A stretch of DNA of 64,000 nucleotides from JAKIYB01 sp964590255 (GTDB lineage Bacteria > Armatimonadota > Hebobacteria > CAIYQO01). Under the pieces are notes generated by a model, which worked only from the letters and a program-made list of their open reading frames with translations, searched no databases and was not told the DNA's origin. The translations under genes were made by a program, and so were the position numbers. Numbering within the stretch: the first letter of the stretch is position 1; every line of letters begins with the position of its first letter. Below are positions 9,051 through 18,458 of this stretch, one piece after another. Location of the stretch: NCBI GenBank assembly GCA_964590255.1, contig CAZPYA010000005.1, positions 1 through 64,000 of the forward strand, given 5' to 3'.

Positions 9051-9566
9051 CTACCAGGCGATCTTTAATCCCTGTTCTTTCAGCGTCAACAACGCTTCGG
9101 CATTTCCACGTGCATCGTCAACCGGGTGGTGGGTGTGCTGAGTCTGGCGGAGATGCTTGAAATTGACAAACATGTCTTTCATCATCCCTTTATACAGCGA
9201 CCCCAGATTCACCGAGCTGAACCCGAACGGATTCTCACCGAGGAAATGGTGAAAATACCAGTTGACGAACTGCCAATCGAAACCGTTGTTATCCGAGACG
9301 AATATGGGGCGCCCTTTGCCGTGCTCGCGAATCCATTGCTGAAATGCCGTCATCACTGCGACCGGATCTTCGAAGCTCAGTGTCTCTTCGCGACTGAACC
9401 CACTGACCGCCAGCGCTTCAGGAACCCAGCGCTCCGATATCGGCTGCAACTGCCCGTAAAATGTGTGCTCCAGACCGGGCATCACGAGCACCGCGCCAAA
9501 ACAGATCATCGAATAATCGCCGGGAATCGGCCCATCCGCTTCAACATCGACCATGAAGAATGACAT
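9051..9566 (-). CDS. DnaQ-fold (DEDDh) 3'-5' exonuclease
   Basis: A 171-residue stand-alone exonuclease. Exo I is VDVEADG (Asp7 and Glu9), Exo II lies in FVSDNNGFDWQF, and Exo III is HHPVDDARGNAEAL with the His and Asp of the DEDDh type. This family trims single-stranded RNA or DNA with two metal ions; substrate preference cannot be read here. AGAGGA precedes the ATG. The gene sits 36 nt after the stop of the heparinase-like gene, inside the segment bounded by the 49-bp direct repeats, so it appears to be an insertion. Confidence 0.9.
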   Translation of the reverse strand: MSFFMVDVEADGPIPGDYSMICFGAVLVMPGLEHTFYGQLQPISERWVPEALAVSGFSREETLSFEDPVAVMTAFQQWIREHGKGRPIFVSDNNGFDWQFVNWYFHHFLGENPFGFSSVNLGSLYKGMMKDMFVNFKHLRQTQHTHHPVDDARGNAEALLTLKEQGLKIAW

Positions 9567-9602
9567 CGACTGTTCCTCTGCCAGGCGTCTGATATACCCG
9601 AC

Positions 9603-12600
9603 CTACTGTCCTGGCCCAATTTTGCGCTCAAACGTCGCCCGGTCGATTGCGCCGGTGATGAGCTGCAGCGCCAGCAGCGCATGGATGCGCGTGTTGATCT
9701 CCATGTGCCGGGTGTGCCGCTGCAAGATGGGGATGCTGCTGGGGCTGCCCAGCCGGCCCAACGCCACGCCAAGCTGCGAGGTGACCGGGAAGAAGTCGGT
9801 GCAGCGCGCCAGCGCCGCCTCCAGCGGGGCCACCGCGCGCGCGTCGCCGATCTTGCCCAGCGCCGAGACGACCGCGCGCTTCACCCGCCAGCGCTTCACG
9901 CTGATCGGCATCGGCAGGCTGGGGTCGGGTCCTTCCTCCGCGTTCGGGTTGCGCAGCATCTTGCTGGAACGCCACCATTTCTTCAACTCGGGGTAGGGCA
10001 GCTCCGCCTCGCCCTCGGCGAACAGCTCCAGCAGGATGGGCACCGCGTCGCGGACGGCCAGCAGGCCGACGATGTCCGCCGCCGCCAGTTGCAGCCGCCA
10101 GTCGTCGCTCCGCAGCGCCGCCAAGTATTGTGCCGCCGCCGTCTCGCCGCGGTGTTCGGCCAGCGCGTACAGCGCGGACGGCGTGGCCAGCGCATCGCCC
10201 GCCGCGTCGGCGGGGGCGAGGTCGAGTTTCACCACGCTGGCGCCGGGACCGCCCATGGCGCCGAGCACCCGGCCATTCACCACCACCGGCCGCTGCTGCG
10301 GCACGCGCAGCAGCAGGCGGTAGGCGCGTGTGCCGGTGTAGGTCACCTGAACACAGCCGCCGGACTCTACGAACAATTTTCCGTCCGACCAGGTCACCTC
10401 GATGCTGGCCGCTTCTACCAGTCCGCCCAGGCTCATCGCTGTCGGCGTCCAATCGATGTCGGTGGGCGACTGGCAGGTGACGCGCAGATCGCCGAGGCTC
10501 AGCCGCGTCATCGCTGCCGCCGCCACCGTGCCGTCCGCCGTGCGCACGGCATAGCGGGCGTCCGTCTCGCCGTCCAGCCACGGGGCGATGCCGCCCTCGC
10601 GCTCCATCACGAGCTCATCGGTGACGCCCGCCACCGTCACGCGGAAGGTGTCGGCGCCGGTGCGCTCCACGGCTGCCGGCTCCACCGCCACCTCGGTGAA
10701 CAGCGTCACCGGCCCGCAGGCGGTCTCGCCGTGGAAGTACGGCGCGCTGAGCACGATGTCGTTCGCGCCGTCGTGCAGCGCCGGGGTGATGTCGAAGAAC
10801 CACGGCAGGCAGCTCACGCTGTCCCCCCAGGTGCCGCGGGTGTGCGTGGTGGCGGGGATCGCCTGCCCGTTCACCAGCAGTTCGAATTGTCCGCCGGCAA
10901 AGGTCACTTCCAGAAAATAGCGGTTGTCGCCCGGCTGCAGCGTGAGCGTCTGCGCGTAGTTGCGCCGCGCCTCCTGCGCGTCACAGGGGTCGGTCAGGTA
11001 CGCGTCGCGCAGCGACACGGTATCGGTGCGCCCGGCGATCTCCCGCGTCCAGCCGTCCGTCAGGTCGACGGCCTGCCCCAGGCAGCGCTGCGGGGCCAGC
11101 GCCACGTCGATGCGCACGTCGCTGCCCGCGGCCACCGTGTGCTTGACCAACATGCTGCGCCCCTCGCCGGGGTGGGTGGGATAGCCCGCCACCTCGGTCA
11201 GCGTCAGCGTGCCGTCCTGCAGCGGGATGATGTCGCAATGCACCTGTTCCGGCGTGCGCACCACTGCGCGGCCATCATCCAGGCGCGCCTCCGGGCGCAG
11301 GTAGGCTTGCCAGGTCAGCGCGTGTGGCGTGGCGCTGTGCACGCGGTCGCACACCAGCGCGTAGCGCCCGTCCACCAGCGCGCTGGCGCGGGTGACGCGG
11401 GTCACGTCGTACCGGTCGGTATAGTAGGCGGTGGCATTGCCGCGCACCACCTGCAGCGGCCCGGCGGCGTGCAGCGCCTCGCCCTCGCCCCGGCGCGGCA
11501 GCATCGGCACGTACCACCCCTCGCCGTCGAAGGTCAGCGCGTTGGAGATGCCCACCGAGCCATTCATGGCGTATTCGGCGGCTTTCTCGCGGCTCATCGT
11601 CGCGCCCCAGGCGGAGTAGATGTATTCCTGCACCGTTTCCAGCGTCCGCTCGCCGACATAGGCGGCGATCTCCTCCACTGGCAGCGGCAGCACCTCCAGC
11701 GGCGGGTTGCCGTTGCCGTCGATGATGATCGGGCTCTCGAACGCCTCCAGCGTGATGTCGTTCGGGTCCACCTGGCTGCGCCCGGAGGAGGGCACGCCGC
11801 CGCACTCGTCCCAATACTGGTACAGGCGCGTTTTGCGCGCGTCGTCCTGCAGCGAGCCCGCCACCTCGGGGATGAGCCAGGGGGCGTGCTCGGCGCGTTC
11901 GTTCGCGTCCAGCCACTCCGGCCACCACACCAGCGTCCATAGCCGGTCGTCGATCTCCCACGCCGGATGGGCATGGCGATACCACATGTTGTGTTCGCGA
12001 ATCAGAGCCAGCGGGCCGGCGTTGTTGGTGCGCCGCGCCAGGTAGGTCAGGCCGCACTTGATGGTCGGGTACTGGAAGCCGTAGGCGTCCCACCCCGGCA
12101 GCAGCGCGCCGGGGCCGATCATTTTGCAGGAGGTGTCCAGCAATTTCAGCACCGGCAGGTTCGCCGGTGCCACGCCCTCGGTGATGACCGGTTGGCCGGT
12201 GGTCTCCTCCACCAGCAGCGCGGAGAGCACCGTCAGCGGCTGCACCACCTGCTCGTGATAGGTGCTGCCCTCCGGGCTGTAGCCGCCTTCCGGCAGCACG
12301 CCCAGCAGTTCGTGTAGCCAGGACAGGCCGCTGGTGAACAGCCGCCGTGCCAGCGCGTCGTCGCCGCGCTTGATGCCCAGGATGTAGCCTACCGCTGACG
12401 CCGCGAAGGCGTTCGCCATGATCTGGTTGTCGAAGGAGCGCAGGCGCGATTGCAGGTGCTGCAGCGGGAAGAGGAAGGCGTGGCTCAACAGCATCTCGCG
12501 CACCCGGGCGTCCTCATCGGCGCTCAAAATGCCCAGGTCCGCCACCCAGTCGTAAAAGATCGCCCAGCGGCCCAGCGGCGCGGCGAAGACGTGGGTGTGG

Positions 12601-12866
12601 TACTGCGCCTCGTTGCTGATCTCCGCCTCCTCGCGCTCCTCCACGTAGCGCATCAGCGCCGCGCGCGCGATGTCGCGATATGCCGGCTCGTCCGTCACCA
12701 CCCCCGCCAGCACCGCGTAGGGCGAGCAGAACCGCGGCTCCTGCCGCGCCAGCGTGAGAAAATGCCGCCACCACGGCGCCAGCGGCGACGCCGGATCAGT
12801 CAGCTTGGCGCGCAGCGCCTCAATGGAACAACCCATGAGCAGGGGGTTAGTGGTGCCGGTGAGCAT
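9603..12866 (-). CDS. Heparinase/alginate-lyase-like protein with C-terminal HEAT-like repeats
   Basis: A 1087-residue protein. Residues about 30-330 form an alpha-helical toroid like polysaccharide lyases of the heparinase II/III and alginate-lyase type (WAIFYDWVADLG, FDNQIMANAFAASAVGYILG, PEGGYSPEGSTYHEQV). The middle is beta-rich, as in the lyase beta-sheet domains. The last roughly 180 residues are alpha repeats resembling HEAT or PBS units (WRLQLAAADIVGLLAVRDAVPIL, KRAVVSALGKIGDARAVAPLEAAL). No signal peptide is visible, so it may act in the cytoplasm or leave by another route. AAGGAGT precedes the ATG. The upstream secreted-protein gene ends 28 nt away, suggesting an operon. Confidence 0.75.
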   Translation of the reverse strand: MLTGTTNPLLMGCSIEALRAKLTDPASPLAPWWRHFLTLARQEPRFCSPYAVLAGVVTDEPAYRDIARAALMRYVEEREEAEISNEAQYHTHVFAAPLGRWAIFYDWVADLGILSADEDARVREMLLSHAFLFPLQHLQSRLRSFDNQIMANAFAASAVGYILGIKRGDDALARRLFTSGLSWLHELLGVLPEGGYSPEGSTYHEQVVQPLTVLSALLVEETTGQPVITEGVAPANLPVLKLLDTSCKMIGPGALLPGWDAYGFQYPTIKCGLTYLARRTNNAGPLALIREHNMWYRHAHPAWEIDDRLWTLVWWPEWLDANERAEHAPWLIPEVAGSLQDDARKTRLYQYWDECGGVPSSGRSQVDPNDITLEAFESPIIIDGNGNPPLEVLPLPVEEIAAYVGERTLETVQEYIYSAWGATMSREKAAEYAMNGSVGISNALTFDGEGWYVPMLPRRGEGEALHAAGPLQVVRGNATAYYTDRYDVTRVTRASALVDGRYALVCDRVHSATPHALTWQAYLRPEARLDDGRAVVRTPEQVHCDIIPLQDGTLTLTEVAGYPTHPGEGRSMLVKHTVAAGSDVRIDVALAPQRCLGQAVDLTDGWTREIAGRTDTVSLRDAYLTDPCDAQEARRNYAQTLTLQPGDNRYFLEVTFAGGQFELLVNGQAIPATTHTRGTWGDSVSCLPWFFDITPALHDGANDIVLSAPYFHGETACGPVTLFTEVAVEPAAVERTGADTFRVTVAGVTDELVMEREGGIAPWLDGETDARYAVRTADGTVAAAAMTRLSLGDLRVTCQSPTDIDWTPTAMSLGGLVEAASIEVTWSDGKLFVESGGCVQVTYTGTRAYRLLLRVPQQRPVVVNGRVLGAMGGPGASVVKLDLAPADAAGDALATPSALYALAEHRGETAAAQYLAALRSDDWRLQLAAADIVGLLAVRDAVPILLELFAEGEAELPYPELKKWWRSSKMLRNPNAEEGPDPSLPMPISVKRWRVKRAVVSALGKIGDARAVAPLEAALARCTDFFPVTSQLGVALGRLGSPSSIPILQRHTRHMEINTRIHALLALQLITGAIDRATFERKIGPGQ
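9605..9653. repeat. 49-bp direct repeat, gene-internal copy
   Basis: The last 49 bp of the heparinase-like gene, duplicated exactly at 8957-9005. Flanking bases differ on both sides, so the repeat has sharp borders. Confidence 0.95.
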
Positions 12867-12894
12867 AGGGACTCCTTGCAGATCATCTAATCGC

Positions 12895-15800
12895 TTATTT
12901 ATACTCCACTCTCTTCATACTCCCCGACGGCACGGATACCTGCTGATTCAGGCGGAATTTCCCGGAAATCTCCACCGGCGTGGCCAGCGTGGTCTCGATC
13001 GGCGCATCGGTGGGGTTGTTCAGTTCCAGCGAGATGCCCGCCGCATCCCAGGCAAGCACGGTGATGCGCAGTGCGGGCGCCCCCGCCGCGGTCACCAGGT
13101 TGCCGGCGTAAAAGCGGCCGCCCTTCGTCACGTCCAGCCGCGCGTAGCCGATGCGCTCAAAGACGCCGAAGGGGGTCAGCGACCCGTCCTCGCGCCAGAC
13201 GGCGGCGTGCCAGTTGGGGTTAACGCCGGAGATCGCCAGCGGCAGCGGGTAGGTCATCGGCACGGCTTTCGGCGCGTCGTCGATGGCGTCTTCCGCGCTG
13301 GGGTCGGTGGGCAGCGTCGCGGCGGGTGCCGGCGCCGGCTTCACCGTGCCGGCGATGCCGCCGTCCTTGGCCGTCGTCGTCGCCAGGTAGGCGACCCCGC
13401 CCAGCGTACCCCGCGTCAGCGTCAGCCCGTAGGGCGTATCGGCGGTGAAGCCCATCAGCACGCGCATGGCCGCCACCTTCCCCTTCGGCGCTTTCACATA
13501 GCGCGCCGACCACGCCGTGCCGGCCGGCAGCGCGCCGGCCTGCTCGTCGTTGGCGAATCCCACCTGCCCGCGGGCATCCACGCGCAGGCCGGGGGTGAGG
13601 GCGATGAGATTGCCGGCATAGCCGCCCACCGGCAGATCGATACACCCTTTCGTCAGCTTGCCGGTCACCGGTTGGCCGGTCTCCGGATCGATGATGCCGT
13701 ACGCCTGCTGCGGGCCGACGCTGGTGAAGGCCGGGAACACCGCGTCCGCCGGTTCCACCGGCATGCGCAGCCGCAGGTCGACCTGGATCACCATCATCGT
13801 GCGGTCGGTCGCGCCTTTGAACACCTCATAGGGCTCGTAATGGAAATCGTAATAGCGCACCCGTCCGTCATACACGCGGCTGCGCGTCGTGCCGCGCGTG
13901 CCCTTGGCATCGTAGGCCACCTCTTCCCAAATGGCGCCCCAGTAGCGCAGGTCGAGGTTGGCGTCGGTGACGGACAGCGCCGGGCTGAAGTAGGGGAACT
14001 CGATCTGCGGCGCCAGATTTTCGCCGCGCCGCGGCCCATTGACCGCCGGCCAGAAGCCGCGTCCCTCCAGCGTGCCGAAAGTGGGCAGCAGCACGTCCAC
14101 GTCCGGCAGGCGCGTACCGGTGTAGTTTACCGCCACCCCGAAGAAGTTTTGCCGGTCGCTGCAACGCATGTTGTAGCCGTATCCGGGGCCGATGCGCAGC
14201 GTGGGGGTGATGGCGGTGCGTCCCTTTGCGTCGGCCAGGTAGAAGAAGCTGGAGCGCAGATGCGACGGCGGCAATGTGACGCTGAGATCGACGCGGTTTT
14301 CCTTCGGCGTCCAGCGGCGCTCGGTGGCATAATTGCTGATCAGCCGCACTTCGGTGATGGGCACGTCATCGTCGGCAACGAGGCGGTCGCCGCTCAGCGT
14401 GCGGATCATCGGGCCGGCGCTGACAAGGAAATTCGTCGGCGATTCCCAGAAATGGCGCATCCCCGGTCGCAGATACCACGCCGCGTTCTCCGGCGTGTCG
14501 GCGAGGATATACAGCTGGTGGGCATCGCTGGCGGCGATGGCCGCCACCTCTGCCGGGGCATAGCACTCGTGCGCCACCAGCGGCAGCGGCACGCTGATGT
14601 TGTTCACATACCACTGGTACGGCAGCAGCCCGTCGTCGACCAGCTTGCCGCTGCGATAGGTGTAGACCACCACGCCGGAGAAGAATTTCAGCATCTGGTA
14701 CGGCAGCGGCGCGGTGGTGGGCCGGTGGATGGCGGTGCAGTGCGTGCCGAAGCCCAGACTGAGGTACTGTGTCTGCTTGAGAAACTTACCGTCGTCGGTG
14801 AGCATGAACGGCTCCGGGTACACGTGCTGGCCGAAGACCAGGTAACGGGTGCCGTAGGTGTCGGCGATATCGATGCCCGGCATCACGATCAGCTCGGGCG
14901 TCGAGGCGGCCTGGCAGTCTCGCACGAAGGCGTCCCATCGCTTTGCCGGCAGCTTCTCGAACGTCTCCGTCATCACCAGGATGCGGTAGCCGGCGGCTTT
15001 CGCCGCGGCTGCCCACTCGGCAATGGCGCCCGTGCCGTCGCTGTAGGCGCTGCGCGCCCCCATCAGCACCTTTTGCGAGATGGCGCCGCCGGCATCGGTC
15101 CAATTCAACCAGGCAGGGTAAGCCTCCGACGCCGGCGCCGGCAGCTCTTTCAGCCGCGCCGCGGTGTAGCCGCCGCAACCGGCGGCGCGCGCGCCGTCGC
15201 CCAGCCAGCGGAAGGTGTTCACCAGCAGTGTCAGGCCGTCGCTGGGATGCTCCTCGTCCTCGCCTTTCTCCAGCAGGATGCCGTCGATGAGTCCGGTGTT
15301 CGACTCGCCGATCCAGCCGCGTTCGTCATACAGATACCCGTACCCCAGCGTGTAGAACGATCCGACGCCGAACAGCGCCACCCGCCCCTTGCCCGCCGGG
15401 CGAACCGCGGCGAGCACCGGCGCCGTCTGCCCGGGCACCGGCAGCCAGGTGGTGTAGTGCAGGCCCTTCGCCGCGACGCTGCCCGGCATGCCACGCGCCA
15501 CCGCCGTCCACGCCGTGTCGTCGAGCACGATGGGCACGGTGGCGTAGGCATCGTCCCAGCGAAGCTGATTCGTCGGGTAGTAGAGCCGTGCCACGTCCGC
15601 CGTCACCGGCGCTTTCCCGATCTGCGTCGTCCAGGCGTATGGCAGCTTATTGCCGGCAGCGTGGGCGTCGTCGCGCACTTGCGCTGCCAATATACGCGCG
15701 CCCCACGCCTGCAGCAGGCTGTTGCAGTTCTCTGCCACCTCCGCGCCGCCGCCGGTCATCAGCGGCGAGATGAACACCCCGCCGCCTTCGGCGACGTATT

Positions 15801-16104
15801 GCCGCAGCGTCGCCAGGTTGCGCTTCGCGTTGAGGTAGTTGATGACGTGCACGCTCATGATCGGCGGCGCGGCCAGACCTTCGAAATCCGGCAGGATCAC
15901 CAGCTCAAAGAGCTGCAACTGCGCCAGGCTGATCGGCTCGTGCAGCGACCGCACCACCACCGTGAAGCCCTCCTCCTTCAGCCCCTTCGCCACCTGCTTA
16001 TCCATCGTCAGGCCGCCGCCCGTGAGCACCAGCGCCGACATCGGCTCCTCGGCCTGCGCCACGCCCAGCAGCAGCACAACCAGCAGCGTCATCAACCACT
16101 TCAT
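12895..16104 (-). CDS. Large secreted protein with amidotransferase-like N-terminal fold
   Basis: A 1069-residue protein with a clear signal peptide (about 1-18, LLVVLLLGVAQA). Residues about 20-270 resemble a ThuA/class-I-glutamine-amidotransferase-like domain: LFELVILPDFEG, LRQYVAEGGGVFISPL and PAGKGRVALFGVGSFY. A central region (WDAFVRDCQA, ELIVMPGIDIAD) faintly recalls PHP-type metal hydrolases, without clear metal ligands. The C-terminal half is beta-rich. The function is unknown and probably tied to a cell-surface or environmental glycan, given its neighbours. A GGGGAGG site precedes the ATG. Confidence 0.7.
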   Translation of the reverse strand: MKWLMTLLVVLLLGVAQAEEPMSALVLTGGGLTMDKQVAKGLKEEGFTVVVRSLHEPISLAQLQLFELVILPDFEGLAAPPIMSVHVINYLNAKRNLATLRQYVAEGGGVFISPLMTGGGAEVAENCNSLLQAWGARILAAQVRDDAHAAGNKLPYAWTTQIGKAPVTADVARLYYPTNQLRWDDAYATVPIVLDDTAWTAVARGMPGSVAAKGLHYTTWLPVPGQTAPVLAAVRPAGKGRVALFGVGSFYTLGYGYLYDERGWIGESNTGLIDGILLEKGEDEEHPSDGLTLLVNTFRWLGDGARAAGCGGYTAARLKELPAPASEAYPAWLNWTDAGGAISQKVLMGARSAYSDGTGAIAEWAAAAKAAGYRILVMTETFEKLPAKRWDAFVRDCQAASTPELIVMPGIDIADTYGTRYLVFGQHVYPEPFMLTDDGKFLKQTQYLSLGFGTHCTAIHRPTTAPLPYQMLKFFSGVVVYTYRSGKLVDDGLLPYQWYVNNISVPLPLVAHECYAPAEVAAIAASDAHQLYILADTPENAAWYLRPGMRHFWESPTNFLVSAGPMIRTLSGDRLVADDDVPITEVRLISNYATERRWTPKENRVDLSVTLPPSHLRSSFFYLADAKGRTAITPTLRIGPGYGYNMRCSDRQNFFGVAVNYTGTRLPDVDVLLPTFGTLEGRGFWPAVNGPRRGENLAPQIEFPYFSPALSVTDANLDLRYWGAIWEEVAYDAKGTRGTTRSRVYDGRVRYYDFHYEPYEVFKGATDRTMMVIQVDLRLRMPVEPADAVFPAFTSVGPQQAYGIIDPETGQPVTGKLTKGCIDLPVGGYAGNLIALTPGLRVDARGQVGFANDEQAGALPAGTAWSARYVKAPKGKVAAMRVLMGFTADTPYGLTLTRGTLGGVAYLATTTAKDGGIAGTVKPAPAPAATLPTDPSAEDAIDDAPKAVPMTYPLPLAISGVNPNWHAAVWREDGSLTPFGVFERIGYARLDVTKGGRFYAGNLVTAAGAPALRITVLAWDAAGISLELNNPTDAPIETTLATPVEISGKFRLNQQVSVPSGSMKRVEYK

Positions 16105-16516
16105 GGTACGACCTCCCCGGTCATCCTCTTCCGCATCTCACAGTCGCAGTCGCAGTCGTTATCGTAATCATTTTCTCGCCTAGCAATATTCTGCTGTCGA
16201 GTGTCCTCCCCCTTCACCTGCGCTCACACAGGGGCATCGGCCTCCTTCCCCGGCCCTCATATGCGCAGCATTTGTGCGTAGTCGGCCCCCATCCCCCAGC
16301 CCCTTCCCCCGCTCCACTGCGCTGCGCAAGGGAAGGGGAGAACGGTGCCATGACGCGGCACACTCGACCACAATGTAGACGCTCAATATGCACTAATGGA
16401 GCGCGGGTGGGGGCCAGGGGTGGGGGCCGACTAGCCAATCCGGCATCGGGTGAGGCAACCCATCCCCAAACACACCGCGGGCGAGGCCGAAGCCTCGCCC
16501 GCGTCACTTACGGTCG
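16105..16516. other. 412-nt intergenic region with hairpins and simple repeats
   Basis: No gene was found. It holds a short CAGTCG-type triplet array (16141-16158), a family-1-like run (CCCCTTCCC about 16295 pairing with GGGAAGGGG about 16331) and a duplicated GGGTGGGGGCC motif (about 16398-16430). A terminator ends the region. Confidence 0.6.
16476..16503 (-). terminator. Hairpin terminator after the 646-residue secreted protein gene
   Basis: A perfect 12-bp stem (16476-16487 with 16492-16503), loop CGAA, 13 nt past the gene stop on the minus strand. A short GTGTGTTT follows instead of a full U-run. Confidence 0.7.
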
Positions 16517-18457
16517 CTAGTGCTGCACCAGCCACGCCACCGTATTTCGCATCAGCGTTGCCCACGCCGGGGCGTCCCAGAAGGCGGTTTCGCCCGTGCC
16601 CGCTTCGCCGAAGGGCGTCGCCAGCACGCAGGCGATGCGCCCGCCTTTGGGGGTGCTGCCGAGGACGAGGATCGGCTGGTCGCCGGCCTTCACCGCCACG
16701 GTAGCGGTTGTTTTCGGGGTGCATTTCACATGGCTGTAGAGCACCACGTCCTTTGCACCGAAGACAACGCCCTTCGTGGCCGGCACGTCGGCGGCCACCG
16801 CCAGCGTGTTCGCGCCCTTCAGCTTGCGCCAGTTATACGCGCCGCCCAGCTCCACCGGCAGGGCGTCGATGAACCCCGTGTTCGTGTAGCCGGCCTGCCC
16901 GAAAGCATGGTCGCCGCCGAGGATCATCAGGTTGCCGCCCGCCGTCATGTAGTCCTTCAGCATCTCCTGGCCCACCAGGTCCAGCGGCGCGGCGGGCAGG
17001 TTGGCGAGGATAATCAAGTCGTAGCTGAGCAGGCTCGGGTAGTCGCCGGGGAAATAGCTCAGCGCATGCCCCACCGGAGAGCTGTCCAGCCAGCCGGTGG
17101 TCACCGTCGCCGTCGGGAAGGCCGCCTTGATGGCCGCGTCGGCGCGGAAGAACTCGTGCCACATGCCGCGCAGCACCAGCACCTTCGGGTCCTTGTTCGG
17201 CACGTATTGGATGACGTCCGGCTTCAGGTAGACCTTCTGCTTCGCCGGGCGGTCAAAGGCGAGATACGGCTTCATGGAGAACGGGTCGTTGTTCTTCCCC
17301 TCCGCGCCGCCGTAGTAGTCGCCGTAGGTTTCCGTCACCGTCGTGCCGTCCGGCGTGGTGCCGGTCACCGTCACGCGGATGCCCGCGGGCATTGCTGCCA
17401 CGCCGGCCGCCTTCACCGTGGCCTTCTGCGCAGCGTCGGTCAGTTCGGCGAATTTCGCCTCCGGCACCGTCGCCGTCCACTCCGCCTTCAGCCCCCACAC
17501 CTTCGTGCTCACCGTCACGTCTTTCAGTCCGACGAGTCCCTTGCTGAGCTGGTGCTCGATGGTGAGGCCGCCCGGCGCGGGCGTCACGTCAAAATTCGCC
17601 ACCAGGTGCTTGCTGCCGTGCTTGAAGCCGGTCACCCCGGCCACCGGCAGCAGCGCGATCTCCGTCGACCACGTCTTGCCGCCGGGAATCGCCACCTTGT
17701 CATACATCCACTCGGTGGTAATGGCCGGCACGCAGTCGTAGATGCGCCACAGATCATTATAGTCCATCAGACACATCATGCCCTGCTGCAGCTCTTTTTT
17801 AAAGGTGCCGCTCCAGCCGGCGGTGGCGTCGTCGATGTAGTACCAGGCGTTGCTCATCCAGTAGTCGCCCTTGGCGTCCATGCCGGTGTAGTCAATGCCG
17901 CGCACCGCGGGCCGCGCCCAGGTCATGTTCTCCTTGGCGCCGCCAAACCAGAAGTTGTTCTGGCTCCAGTAGCCGGTTACTTTGCCGTCAGTGGTGGTGT
18001 TCGTCAGCGATATCCGGCAGCGCAGCGCGCGGTCGCCGTCTTTCAGCGTGATCAGCCGCTCCAGGCGAATGCCCTTCGTGGTCGTCTGCGTGCCCATTGT
18101 CCAGACTTTCACCACCGCCTCGTCCGGCCCATTCTTCACCACTTCGGCGTCATATTTCTTAAACAGGAATTCGCCCGGCCAGGTCTGCTCCCACACGTGG
18201 TCCATCAGCAACCCGCCGCTGGACGACACGGGATAGATGATATTCTCGCCGAACCCCTTGTAGACGAAGGTATCCACCCGCGCCCCGGTCTTCACGTCGA
18301 TGGTCAGCTTGATGACGTCGTTTTGCATGGTAACGACATCCCCCGCCATCACCGCCGACGCCGCATGGACGGGCACGTGCGACACTGCCAGCAACAACAT
18401 GCTGATTAACAGGCCAATTTGCATTGTGCATTTTTCAATTTGCATTTTGCACTGCAT
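16517..18457 (-). CDS. Secreted protein with C-terminal ThuA/amidotransferase-like domain
   Basis: A 646-residue protein. A signal peptide is predicted from MQIGLLISMLLLAV to HAAS. Residues about 40-380 are beta-rich, resembling carbohydrate-processing beta-sandwiches. Residues about 425-640 look like a ThuA/DUF4159-type flavodoxin-like domain: KVLVLRGMWHEFF, LLSYDLIILANLP, LKDYMTAGGNLMILGGDHAF and GRIACVLATPFGE. The start at 18457 is supported by AGGGAGG inside the previous gene, whose stop is 1 nt upstream, so the two are translationally coupled. The first 12 codons lie in a near-repeated ATGCAAATTG sequence and may be recently added. Confidence 0.7.
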   Translation of the reverse strand: MQCKMQIEKCTMQIGLLISMLLLAVSHVPVHAASAVMAGDVVTMQNDVIKLTIDVKTGARVDTFVYKGFGENIIYPVSSSGGLLMDHVWEQTWPGEFLFKKYDAEVVKNGPDEAVVKVWTMGTQTTTKGIRLERLITLKDGDRALRCRISLTNTTTDGKVTGYWSQNNFWFGGAKENMTWARPAVRGIDYTGMDAKGDYWMSNAWYYIDDATAGWSGTFKKELQQGMMCLMDYNDLWRIYDCVPAITTEWMYDKVAIPGGKTWSTEIALLPVAGVTGFKHGSKHLVANFDVTPAPGGLTIEHQLSKGLVGLKDVTVSTKVWGLKAEWTATVPEAKFAELTDAAQKATVKAAGVAAMPAGIRVTVTGTTPDGTTVTETYGDYYGGAEGKNNDPFSMKPYLAFDRPAKQKVYLKPDVIQYVPNKDPKVLVLRGMWHEFFRADAAIKAAFPTATVTTGWLDSSPVGHALSYFPGDYPSLLSYDLIILANLPAAPLDLVGQEMLKDYMTAGGNLMILGGDHAFGQAGYTNTGFIDALPVELGGAYNWRKLKGANTLAVAADVPATKGVVFGAKDVVLYSHVKCTPKTTATVAVKAGDQPILVLGSTPKGGRIACVLATPFGEAGTGETAFWDAPAWATLMRNTVAWLVQH

Positions 18458-18458
18458 G

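Noticed and set aside
16141..16158. CAGTCG short tandem run
   Set aside because: Three units only, no variation or function visible.
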